Source of the DNA: Ruminococcus sp.
GTDB lineage: Bacteria; Bacillota; Clostridia; Oscillospirales; Ruminococcaceae
NCBI GenBank assembly: GCA_020860605.1
Contig: JAJBTZ010000090.1
Location: forward strand, 186,001 to 250,000
Reading direction: 5' to 3'
Length of the DNA: 64,000 nucleotides
The translations under genes and the position numbers were made by a program. This document shows, piece after piece, positions 36,931 through 43,837 of the stretch. Positions within the stretch are counted from its first letter, which is position 1. Every line of letters starts with the position of its first letter. The notes beneath the pieces are model-generated. The model searched no databases, had not been told where the DNA came from, and worked only from the letters and a program-made list of their open reading frames with translations.

Positions 36931-36959
36931 TACTATGAGACGAGCACTACCAACTATTC
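36931..36959 (-). promoter_or_regulatory. Candidate forespore (sigma-G-like) promoter of the DacF-like gene
   Basis: Minus strand GAATA, 17 bases, CATAGTA, against the sigma-G pattern GMATR-N17-18-CATNNTA. The same CATAGTATGGAC stretch occurs before the SpoIIM-like gene. No sigma-A match is seen here. Confidence 0.45.
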
Positions 36960-36967
36960 ATAAAAAA

Positions 36968-36986
36968 GACCGACTCGAAGCCGGTC
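36968..36986. terminator. Bidirectional terminator between the HPr-like and DacF-like genes
   Basis: GACCGGCT / AGTCGGTC 8-bp stem (minus strand) with TTTTTT on the minus side and a T7 run on the plus side. It ends the HPr-like transcript. Confidence 0.75.
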
Positions 36987-36992
36987 CTTTTT

Positions 36993-37223
36993 TTACTTCA
37001 CTATAAACTTGTCAATCTGCTTGAGGAGCTCGCTGCAATCTTCGGTGTGAGCCTGGAGTTCAACGGGCTTTTCCAAATCAAGGCTGAAAATGCCCATGAT
37101 GGACTTTGCATCGATAGAATACCTTCCGGAAACAAGGTCGATGTCGTAGTCACAAAGAGTGACAATGCTGACAAAATCCTTGACGTCGTTGATTGTCTCA
37201 AGTTTGATTTTTACTGTTTGCAT
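36993..37223 (-). CDS. HPr-fold protein lacking the phosphorylatable histidine
   Basis: 76 residues matching the HPr fold. Normal HPr has GIHARPA with His15 as phosphate acceptor; here the aligned stretch is TINDVKD, so His15 and Arg17 are missing. The regulatory serine segment is kept: AKSIMGIFSLDL, with Ser41 equivalent to HPr Ser46. This is the pattern of Crh-like regulators, which act in carbon catabolite control instead of sugar uptake. Whether HPr kinase exists in this genome is not visible here. It has its own promoter and terminator. Confidence 0.85.
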   Translation of the reverse strand: MQTVKIKLETINDVKDFVSIVTLCDYDIDLVSGRYSIDAKSIMGIFSLDLEKPVELQAHTEDCSELLKQIDKFIVK

Positions 37224-37315
37224 TTTGCGTTACCTCCGATTCTTGAGTTCCTTTGGTGTCAGTCTTAAATATAATCTACTTGTATATTTGCTAAGTTTTC
37301 CAAAGGTCTATTCTC

Positions 37316-37343
37316 AGTATAACAGAAATTTTCGGCTTGTCAA
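37316..37343 (-). promoter_or_regulatory. Sigma-A promoter of the HPr-like gene
   Basis: Minus strand TTGACA, 16 bases, TATACT; about 93 bases of leader, in which I see no convincing structure. Confidence 0.72.
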
Positions 37344-37388
37344 GGGGGTATTCGTCGACTTTTTTACGAAAAAGTGATTATTGTGTGG

Positions 37389-37417
37389 TTGACAGAGGCT
37401 GAATTTAGGGGTATTAT
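37389..37417 (+). promoter_or_regulatory. Sigma-A promoter of mtaB
   Basis: TTGACA, 17 bases, TATTAT; AAGGAG then ATG at 37444. Confidence 0.8.
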
Positions 37418-37443
37418 TACTTGAGAGTTAAGGAGATGAGATT

Positions 37444-38748
37444 ATGACCGCTGCGTACTGCACTTTCGGGTGCAAAGTTAACCAATATGAGACCGATTGT
37501 ATTCAGGAACTGATGGAGAGAAATGGGTATGTGACCACTGAAGATACAATGACTGCAGATGTTGTCATAATCAACTCCTGCACGGTCACACAATCTGCCG
37601 ATGTTAAACTTGGGCAGCTTTTAAGGCGGATCAGGAGGCAAAATCCTGACGCCGTCACCGTCGTTGCAGGGTGCTATCCTCAAGCTCATGGAAAAACGGA
37701 GCTCATTAGCGATGCCGATATAGTAGTTGGTGAGGCAAACAAGACAAAGATTCCTGAAATGGTTTCGGATTACTTTGAAAGCCGAGAGAAAGTCTGCAAT
37801 ATTCTCCCCCATCAGAAAGGCGAAAAGCTTGAAAGCATGAACCTTTCGAAGCGTGCTGAGAAGACGCGTGCCATTATCAAGATTCAGGATGGATGTGACA
37901 GGTTCTGCTCATACTGCATTATCCCCTATGCTCGTGGACGCTCTCGTTCGAAGCCTATTGAGGAGATTCAGGCTGAAGCAAGGGAGTTAGCTTTACAGGA
38001 ACACAGAGAGCTTATCTTGGTGGGAATCAATCTATCCTGCTATGGCGAGGATTTGGGAGGAACAGACCTTGCGGATGCGGTTCATGTAGCCTGTGAGTCA
38101 GGTGCCGACAGAGTACGTCTGGGCTCAATCGAGCCTGAGATGCTGACGGAAAGCATCATAAAAAGGCTCTCCGTTGAGGAAAAGCTCTGCCCACACTTCC
38201 ATCTTTCGCTGCAATCAGGGTGCGACAGAACGCTTGAGAGGATGAAAAGGCGGTATAATTCCGACGAGTATAGGGAGCTTATCCAGCACTTAAGAGAATA
38301 CTTCCCTGGCTGTGCCGTTACTACCGATGTTATGGTTGGATTTCCAGGCGAAACGGATGAGGATTTCAGGAAGTCGGTGGAGTTTGTAAAGGAAATAGCC
38401 TTTGCAGGTGTTCATGTGTTTCCTTATTCCGAGCGTGAAGGAACTGTGGCAGCTAAGATGCCTGGAAGCATTCCGAAGGCGGAGAGATACAGAAGAGCTG
38501 AAATCATGGCTGGAGCTGCCAAAATCGGCGAAGAGGCCTTCAGAGAAGCTCATTTGGGGCAAATCGTAAGCGTTCTTTTTGAGCATGAAAAGGGTGACGA
38601 TTTCCATCAGGGGCACACGAAGGACTATCTCATGGTGAAGGTCCCGAAGGTTCGGGATTCGCTCTGGAAAGAGATAAGAGATGTTAAGATTACGAGCTGT
38701 AAAGATAATTGCCTTTACGGAGAGATAATAAACCCGGCTGCCGAGTGA
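37444..38748 (+). CDS. mtaB: tRNA t6A37 methylthiotransferase MtaB
   Basis: Radical-SAM enzyme adding a methylthio group to N6-threonylcarbamoyladenosine 37 of tRNA. The N-terminal UPF0004 domain carries three cluster cysteines (TFGCKVNQYE, NSCTVT, AGCYPQ), and the radical-SAM CxxxCxxC is DRFCSYCIIPYARG. The C-terminal TRAM domain is present. The MtaB subgroup is assigned from the N-terminal YCTFGCKVNQYE and from length (434 aa). The stop codon lies in the loop of its terminator. Confidence 0.94.
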   Translation: MTAAYCTFGCKVNQYETDCIQELMERNGYVTTEDTMTADVVIINSCTVTQSADVKLGQLLRRIRRQNPDAVTVVAGCYPQAHGKTELISDADIVVGEANKTKIPEMVSDYFESREKVCNILPHQKGEKLESMNLSKRAEKTRAIIKIQDGCDRFCSYCIIPYARGRSRSKPIEEIQAEARELALQEHRELILVGINLSCYGEDLGGTDLADAVHVACESGADRVRLGSIEPEMLTESIIKRLSVEEKLCPHFHLSLQSGCDRTLERMKRRYNSDEYRELIQHLREYFPGCAVTTDVMVGFPGETDEDFRKSVEFVKEIAFAGVHVFPYSEREGTVAAKMPGSIPKAERYRRAEIMAGAAKIGEEAFREAHLGQIVSVLFEHEKGDDFHQGHTKDYLMVKVPKVRDSLWKEIRDVKITSCKDNCLYGEIINPAAE

Positions 38749-38758
38749 CAGCCGGGTT
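38731..38758 (+). terminator. Terminator overlapping the mtaB stop codon
   Basis: AACCCGGCTG / CAGCCGGGTT perfect 10-bp stem; the TGA (38746-38748) is in the loop and TTATTGTTCT follows. Confidence 0.8.
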
Positions 38759-38770
38759 TATTGTTCTATC

Positions 38771-40627
38771 TTAATTTTCCTTTTCCTCATTCGCAGCCTT
38801 GACATAAAACTCCGACTGCTTGTCGAACATTTCAGTGTAAAGCCCACCCTGAGCATAAAGCTCCTTATGCGTTCCGTAGCCAACGATATGTCCGTCCTGG
38901 AATACTGCAACCTTGTCGGCGAGCTGAACTGCTGACAGACGATGGGTTATCAGGACGGCGCACTTGTCCTGAATCATCGAGTTGAACTGTGAATAGATTT
39001 CATACTCAATATTCGGGTCTAATGCTGCTGTGGGTTCGTCAAGAAGGTAAATCTCGCCACCGTGGTACAAGGCTCTTGAAATTGCAACTCTCTGACCCTC
39101 GCCGCCGGAAAGGCCGATTCCCGACTCGTCAACATACTTGTTGACCTGAGTGTCATAGCCTTTCGGGAGCTTTCTTACCAAGTCGATGATTCCTGTCTTG
39201 TTGCAGACTTCGTCAAGAAGCTTCGGGTCTTCCTCATGCCCAAGAATTATGTTTGCTTTCAGGCTGAGAGAATAGGTGATGAAGTCCTGAAATACCGGCG
39301 AGAATAGTCTCTGATACTTCTTGTAGTCGTACTCGTTGATGTTAATGCCGTTCAGGAGTATTTCGCCCTTGTCCGGGAAGTAAAGTCTTGTGAGAAGCTT
39401 GATAAACGTGGTCTTTCCGCTTCCGTTTTCGCCTACTATGCAGATTCTGTCACTGCCCTTGAACTTGAGGCTAAGGTCCTTGATAACATAGTTTTCACTG
39501 CCGGGATACCTGAACCAGACGTTTCTGAACTCTATTGTGGAATCCTTTGTGAAAACAGGCTCCTTTGTGCCGGTCATATACTGCTTCGGCTCAAGGTTGA
39601 AGAAGGCTATCATCTCGTCGATATTAAGGCTTTTGCGGGAAAGTTCGAGATAGGTTGAGAAGACGTTTGTAAGTGCAGAAGCATATGACTCGGTTGTCGT
39701 TATGTAGATAGTCATCGAACCTACAGACAAGCCTCTGAAAAGTACGTTGAAGATAAAGTAAGCATACAGAAGTGTTTTCTGAATCATAGCAGTTATTCCC
39801 TGCAAGAATCTCAGCGACTGTGAGTTTTTAATCATCTTCAGCTCGACTTTGTTTGATTCACCCTTGCTCTCTTTCCAAAGCCTCATGAAATAGTCTTTAA
39901 GGTCAAAAAGGCGCATTTCCTTGGCATTGGTGAAATTTGCAAGCATGAACGGATAGAGCCACTGGATTCTGTCAAACTTGTGCATTATCTTGCTGAGTTC
40001 AAAAGCTATTCCGTTTGCGTGCTTGGTCATCCTCGAATTTATCCAGATAATAACTGCGATTACAACAATGATCAAAGGGTTCAGGGTGCTGATAATAGCG
40101 GACAGCGTGACGATGCTGACAAGTGCCGACAGGAAATTGCCGAAGCGGTCAACAACGCTTACGATTGAACCAAGAGTTTCCTCCGCTCTTTCCTGCAAGT
40201 TCTGAATTTCAGGGCTTTCGAGCGTTTCATAGTCCATTCTTGCGATGTGATTATATAGATACTCGTTTGTACTGAAATCAAGCCGCTGATTTGCTTTTTC
40301 CCTTTGATAGCTCAGAAGGCTGTTGATTCCTGTATTTGCAAGCGGCAACAGCACCATCAGTGCAACATAGGTGATGATAACACTCATCCTGCACTCGCCG
40401 GTAAGCTCGTTGATAATCAAGCCGGGGAATATGATTGTTATATTCCACACAAGGGCATTGAGTATGCTTGTGAAGTAGTAAATCGAGATATACTGCTTCC
40501 CGCCGTCCTTGTGCCATATGAATGACAGTATGTACCATGTGGATTTGACGGTGTGCAGGAATCCCTGCTGGTCTTTTTTCTCTTTCTTTTCTTTTTTGAC
40601 ATAATATTGCTCCTTTCTGAACTCCAC
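38771..40627 (-). CDS. ABC exporter, fused membrane and ATPase domains; start region ambiguous (possible -1 frameshift)
   Basis: 618-residue type IV exporter: six membrane segments (about 25-320) and a full nucleotide-binding domain with Walker A GENGSGKTTFIK, signature GLSGGEGQRVAIS and Walker B YLLDEPTAALD, all consensus, so a homodimer is likely. The substrate is unknown; neighbouring lipoproteins suggest a peptide or envelope role. The start is unclear. The track start is GTG 40627, which lies where transcription should begin. The best ribosome site (AGAAAGGAG, 40610-40618) points to an ATG at 40602, but that ATG is in another frame and meets this frame only by a -1 shift at one of two A_AAA_AAG heptamers. 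Confidence 0.88.
   Translation of the reverse strand: MEFRKEQYYVKKEKKEKKDQQGFLHTVKSTWYILSFIWHKDGGKQYISIYYFTSILNALVWNITIIFPGLIINELTGECRMSVIITYVALMVLLPLANTGINSLLSYQREKANQRLDFSTNEYLYNHIARMDYETLESPEIQNLQERAEETLGSIVSVVDRFGNFLSALVSIVTLSAIISTLNPLIIVVIAVIIWINSRMTKHANGIAFELSKIMHKFDRIQWLYPFMLANFTNAKEMRLFDLKDYFMRLWKESKGESNKVELKMIKNSQSLRFLQGITAMIQKTLLYAYFIFNVLFRGLSVGSMTIYITTTESYASALTNVFSTYLELSRKSLNIDEMIAFFNLEPKQYMTGTKEPVFTKDSTIEFRNVWFRYPGSENYVIKDLSLKFKGSDRICIVGENGSGKTTFIKLLTRLYFPDKGEILLNGININEYDYKKYQRLFSPVFQDFITYSLSLKANIILGHEEDPKLLDEVCNKTGIIDLVRKLPKGYDTQVNKYVDESGIGLSGGEGQRVAISRALYHGGEIYLLDEPTAALDPNIEYEIYSQFNSMIQDKCAVLITHRLSAVQLADKVAVFQDGHIVGYGTHKELYAQGGLYTEMFDKQSEFYVKAANEEKEN
40555..40618 (-). other. Candidate -1 frameshift cassette: SD, ATG, two slippery heptamers, stem-loop
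   Basis: On the minus strand: SD AGAAAGGAG (40618-40610), ATG (40602-40600), then A_AAA_AAG in frame at 40597-40591 and again at 40579-40573. Four bases after the second one comes a 5-bp stem GCAGG-GATT-CCTGC (40568-40555). A -1 shift at either site enters the exporter frame (EKKEKKDQQGF or DQQGF). Without a shift the ATG frame stops after 54 codons. Confidence 0.4.
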
Positions 40628-40632
40628 CTAAC

Positions 40633-40660
40633 ATTATACCTCCCTGAGAAATTTTGTCAA
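40633..40660 (-). promoter_or_regulatory. Consensus sigma-A promoter of the ABC exporter gene
   Basis: Minus strand TTGACA, 16 bases, TATAAT. Transcription should begin near 40626, on the GTG called as start in the ORF track. Confidence 0.8.
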
Positions 40661-40760
40661 GCGTTTTTAGCAAAATTGGCAGATAATTTGATAAGAAAAC
40701 ATCCAAATGCTAAGTTACTGCAAGTTATCTAAAAAAGCCTCTGACAAGATTATGTGCCAT

Positions 40761-41354
40761 TTAAAAGTCGTACCCGATGCGCCAACCGTCGTCGGTTAAG
40801 GAAAATGTCATTGTGTACACAGAAGCATTCAGCGGTGACATATAGTCTTGAAGGGTAACTCTTATAACAGCTTCACCATTTTCGTTCCTGAGTACTTCAT
40901 AGATGTAATCATCAGAGAGCGAATACTGCCCAGCAAAATTAGCGCAATAAAGTGCCCCATCAACATCGGTATAGTGTTCGTTAAACAGAGCATCCTCCGC
41001 CAGGGAGCCACAGTAGAAAGAACGTATAAACGCTTCCCATTCTGCCCATGTATCATAGTTTTCGTCATCAACTCTGTAGTATTCATTTCCGTTAAGCTCA
41101 ATGAAATCTTCGCTATCGATGTGTGGAGGACCTCCGCGCGTGAAGTGTCGATATTCAATATAGAAATCAAGGAGGGTTTTGATTTCATCATCAGAAATCT
41201 GATTGTCAGAAAGCGATTCCATTGACTCGTTATCACTATTGTTCACGCTAATCTGATCTTCTGCTTGACTATATTCGATCAGTTCCTCACTTGTTGCTTT
41301 TCCACAAGACACCATGAGCATAAGGGTAAGTGCTATTGCAATTAGTTTTTTCAT
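40761..41354 (-). CDS. Small lipoprotein, unknown function
   Basis: A 197-residue lipoprotein from the ATG at 41354 (AGGAG 8 bases upstream; the track start at 41387 lies inside the preceding gene). Signal peptide MKKLIAIALTLMLMVS followed by the lipid-attachment Cys. The mature part has an acidic linker and a C-terminal domain ending in VTLQDYMSPLNASVYTMTFSLTDDGWRIGYDF, reminiscent of small extracytoplasmic alpha+beta (NTF2- or DUF4829-like) domains; not a secure assignment. It starts right at the end of the other lipoprotein gene and is co-transcribed with it. Confidence 0.85.
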   Translation of the reverse strand: MKKLIAIALTLMLMVSCGKATSEELIEYSQAEDQISVNNSDNESMESLSDNQISDDEIKTLLDFYIEYRHFTRGGPPHIDSEDFIELNGNEYYRVDDENYDTWAEWEAFIRSFYCGSLAEDALFNEHYTDVDGALYCANFAGQYSLSDDYIYEVLRNENGEAVIRVTLQDYMSPLNASVYTMTFSLTDDGWRIGYDF

Positions 41355-41356
41355 AA

Positions 41357-42658
41357 TTATTTCTCCTCTGCTAAAATTATATACCATCTGCTTATATCGT
41401 CTGTTCTTTCTTCGACCAATATATTCCCGTCAGAATCGGCTATAACATTCTGGATGTTCTCATTCTCAATAGTAACCACATAAGACTCATCCGTAGCTGT
41501 ATCAACTGCAAACAGCTTGTTACTATTATCTCTGACAGTAAAATATACACAATCGCTTTGTGTAGACGAACACAAATATCTCGGCTCCTCGTCGGCTTCC
41601 GCTTCTACAAGCTGGTACTCTGAACCTACTTTTTTGAGAATTACAAAGAGAGGCTTCTGATTATCTGCATCTCTTGTAAACCTTGAAAAACCGATAAACA
41701 CATAATCATTCACAACCACTAAACTTTCAGCCGTGTCGCCGTAAGAATCATACTCCGAAAGAGCATCTACTTTTTCATCACTCACTATATTGCCCTCATC
41801 GTCTATTATCCGAATGTAGAAAGTCATGGTATCATTGATATATTGTTGCATCAGAAGCACTATATTGTCATCTTCGGTATCAAGCGCCCAGATGTCTTTT
41901 GAGCCTTCTTTAACATTGACGTTATCTCCTCTGTATATCTCACATATTGAATCGTCTACGAAGTTATACTTCACTAAAGCCTGTTCCGTATCTTCACCAA
42001 CCTGCTCATATATCAGGAATACTATCTCACTGTCATTGAGCTTTTTTATGTATCCAATAACATTGTGAGCGGGGTATTCTGCTATAGTTTTTCTGGACTC
42101 ATCACTGAAATCAAACATTTCAATGCGTATGCTGAACTCCTCGCTGAGTGGAGAATATACATAAAACACCAGATCCCTGTCAACATATACTGTACTCTCG
42201 GTTACATCATATTGAGCGTGCCAATCGTCCAATGCAAATTCTACTCTTTCCAGAGTCTTAACTGAATATCTGCCGATATAGTAATTCGGATCGTCATCGT
42301 CAGCTTCGTCAACGGTAGCTGTCATTCTGGTATAGTAAATGTACGGATAATCAAAATGGACTATATCTGGGAGATAGTCAGGATAGCTTTTGCGGACACC
42401 AAGTACGTAAGTGTAGTAAAGGGATGACGTGTCTATAGGCTGAGCATCATCAAGGCTTAAGCTTACATACTTTGTGGAGCTCAAAACTGGCGTCTCAGTC
42501 TCTATGAACACAATAACCTCATCAGTAGTTTCGGTGCTGTCAGTATCCACACCTATCTGAGCTTCTGCCTGACCCGTTTCAATTGGCTCATCGTTCGGCA
42601 TCCTTCCGCAGGACACCAAAAGCACAAGAGCCAAAGCTATCGCAATTAGTTTTTTCAT
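41357..42658 (-). CDS. Large lipoprotein, beta-propeller-like, unknown function
   Basis: 433 residues with signal peptide MKKLIAIALALVLLVS then Cys17. The mature part is an extended series of aromatic- and acid-rich beta repeats (for example PYIYYTRMTA, KTLERVEFALDDW, KYNFVDDSICEIYRGD), in which each unit pairs a displayed value with a verb-like strand, as in extracytoplasmic beta-propellers (DUF5050-like). No catalytic motif seen. The signal peptide is nearly identical to that of the next gene although the rest is unrelated. It has its own promoter and leads the two-gene lipoprotein operon. Confidence 0.83.
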   Translation of the reverse strand: MKKLIAIALALVLLVSCGRMPNDEPIETGQAEAQIGVDTDSTETTDEVIVFIETETPVLSSTKYVSLSLDDAQPIDTSSLYYTYVLGVRKSYPDYLPDIVHFDYPYIYYTRMTATVDEADDDDPNYYIGRYSVKTLERVEFALDDWHAQYDVTESTVYVDRDLVFYVYSPLSEEFSIRIEMFDFSDESRKTIAEYPAHNVIGYIKKLNDSEIVFLIYEQVGEDTEQALVKYNFVDDSICEIYRGDNVNVKEGSKDIWALDTEDDNIVLLMQQYINDTMTFYIRIIDDEGNIVSDEKVDALSEYDSYGDTAESLVVVNDYVFIGFSRFTRDADNQKPLFVILKKVGSEYQLVEAEADEEPRYLCSSTQSDCVYFTVRDNSNKLFAVDTATDESYVVTIENENIQNVIADSDGNILVEERTDDISRWYIILAEEK

Positions 42659-42691
42659 AAGTATTTCTCCTTTTTTCGTTTTCCACTTAAC

Positions 42692-42719
42692 ATTATAACC
42701 GACAAATTTTCCTTGTCAA
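42692..42719 (-). promoter_or_regulatory. Consensus sigma-A promoter of the lipoprotein operon
   Basis: Minus strand TTGACA, 16 bases, TATAATGTTAAGTGGA. The ABC exporter promoter continues TATAATGTTAGGTGGA, so the two share the region after the -10. Confidence 0.82.
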
Positions 42720-42735
42720 CCGATTTTCACGAACT

Positions 42736-42772
42736 GAAAAAAATCACCTTCAGGCTGGTGCCTAAAGGTGAT
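42736..42772 (-). terminator. Terminator of the XRE-TPR regulator gene
   Basis: ATCACCTTTAGGC / GCCTGAAGGTGAT stem (one mismatch) on the minus strand with a 4-base loop and a following T7 run. The TAG stop of the gene (42762-42764) lies in the 5' arm. Confidence 0.85.
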
Positions 42773-43700
42773 ATTCGTCAATCAGTCTTTGAATGCTTCC
42801 CGCAAGCGTCGGCGGAACTAGGTCATACTTTGACAAAAAGTTTGTTATTTCAAGAGATTCATAAGCAAGTTTTTTCGCTTCCGCTATATCTCCGTCTTCG
42901 TTTCGCCTCACCAATGACCAGGCACAGTTATACATTGTCAGTGGTAATGTTCTCTTTATGTCGGTGAGCTTGTGCCAAATGATGCCGTCATGGGCTACAG
43001 CGATGCAGTCGCTATACCTTTCTGCAAGCCCAAGAAACTTCGAAAGATTATGGCAAAGAACTGTCAAATTATCTGCTGCTAAAATCTTGTCCTCAACGTA
43101 ATGCTCCATAAAGCCTTTGACATGATAGTCGATTGAGATTGCATTATCCGTATGTCCAAGCTTGTGATATGCAATAGCAATATCGCCAAGAATCTGGCAC
43201 TCCATGTTAGTCATATATGGTGGAAGATTTTCTGGGCTATAATTCACGGCAGTCATGCGAAGTGCTTTTTCGAGCCTCTTGAGTTCTTCATCAACAGATA
43301 TTTTGCATTCCTGTCGAGAAAGCTCAGTCTCCAAAACGATAAGCCTCTGCTCGTTTGCAAGAGAGATATTGCGATGGTCATCATTGATCCTGGCACGGGT
43401 TTCCTTCACAATTTTCCAGGCTTCCTCGGTGCCTTCAAGGATAATCGCCTGATTTGCACGGCGAATCATCTGGCGGACGGTGTAGTCGTCCTCGCTGATA
43501 ATATCGTTGATGGAATCGCCCGACATACCGAGTCTTTCAAGAAGGCTGGGAATGTAGCTTCTGTCATGGTTTCCTGCTTTGCCGTTTTCGATTCTCGAAA
43601 GAGTAGCGATGCTACAAATGCCGAGGCAAAGGTCTTCCTGAGTGCAGTTTTCTGCCTTGCGACGGTCGCTTATAATCTTTCCAATAGCTATTTTATCCAT
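42762..43700 (-). CDS. XRE-family regulator with C-terminal TPR-like domain (RRNPP-like)
   Basis: 312 residues from the ATG at 43700 (GGAGG 8 bases upstream; the track start 43715 is five codons earlier). The N-terminal helix-turn-helix spans about 8-70 (IGKIISDRRKAENCTQEDLCLGICSIATLSRIENG). The remainder is all-helical repeats resembling the TPR pheromone-binding part of PlcR, Rgg and PrgX. Such proteins often sense a short peptide and control a neighbouring operon. No small peptide gene is visible next to it; the lipoprotein signal peptides downstream are possible peptide sources. The ligand is inferred, not known. Confidence 0.85.
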   Translation of the reverse strand: MDKIAIGKIISDRRKAENCTQEDLCLGICSIATLSRIENGKAGNHDRSYIPSLLERLGMSGDSINDIISEDDYTVRQMIRRANQAIILEGTEEAWKIVKETRARINDDHRNISLANEQRLIVLETELSRQECKISVDEELKRLEKALRMTAVNYSPENLPPYMTNMECQILGDIAIAYHKLGHTDNAISIDYHVKGFMEHYVEDKILAADNLTVLCHNLSKFLGLAERYSDCIAVAHDGIIWHKLTDIKRTLPLTMYNCAWSLVRRNEDGDIAEAKKLAYESLEITNFLSKYDLVPPTLAGSIQRLIDEYHL

Positions 43701-43751
43701 ATTAACATCCTCCAAGGGTATTGGGTGATAAGTGCTAAAATGCCGATTTCG

Positions 43752-43780
43752 ATGATATCACAATTTATAAGATTTGTCAA
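43752..43780 (-). promoter_or_regulatory. Sigma-A promoter of the XRE-TPR gene
   Basis: Minus strand TTGACA, 17 bases, TATCAT; about 50 bases of leader. Confidence 0.78.
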
Positions 43781-43797
43781 CTGATTTGGAGACCAAA

Positions 43798-43824
43798 AGA
43801 AAAAGCCCGACTTTCGTCGGGCTT
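43798..43824 (-). terminator. Terminator of the pgk-tpiA-gpmI operon
   Basis: AAGCCCGAC / GTCGGGCTT perfect 9-bp stem, 4-base loop, TTTCTTTT on the minus strand. Confidence 0.88.
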
Positions 43825-43837
43825 AGGGTTATTTGGT

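Noticed and set aside
40278-40706. 142-codon minus-strand ORF overlapping the ABC exporter start
   Set aside because: It is the third frame, distinct from both the ATG frame and the exporter frame; no homology and its start is upstream of the promoter.
40681-40730. Long-range AGATAA-type arms after the small lipoprotein gene as a terminator
   Set aside because: Loop of about 30 bases and mismatches; not convincing.
43152-43784. 210-codon plus-strand ORF antisense to the XRE-TPR gene
   Set aside because: Runs through the regulator's own start and promoter; no domain seen.
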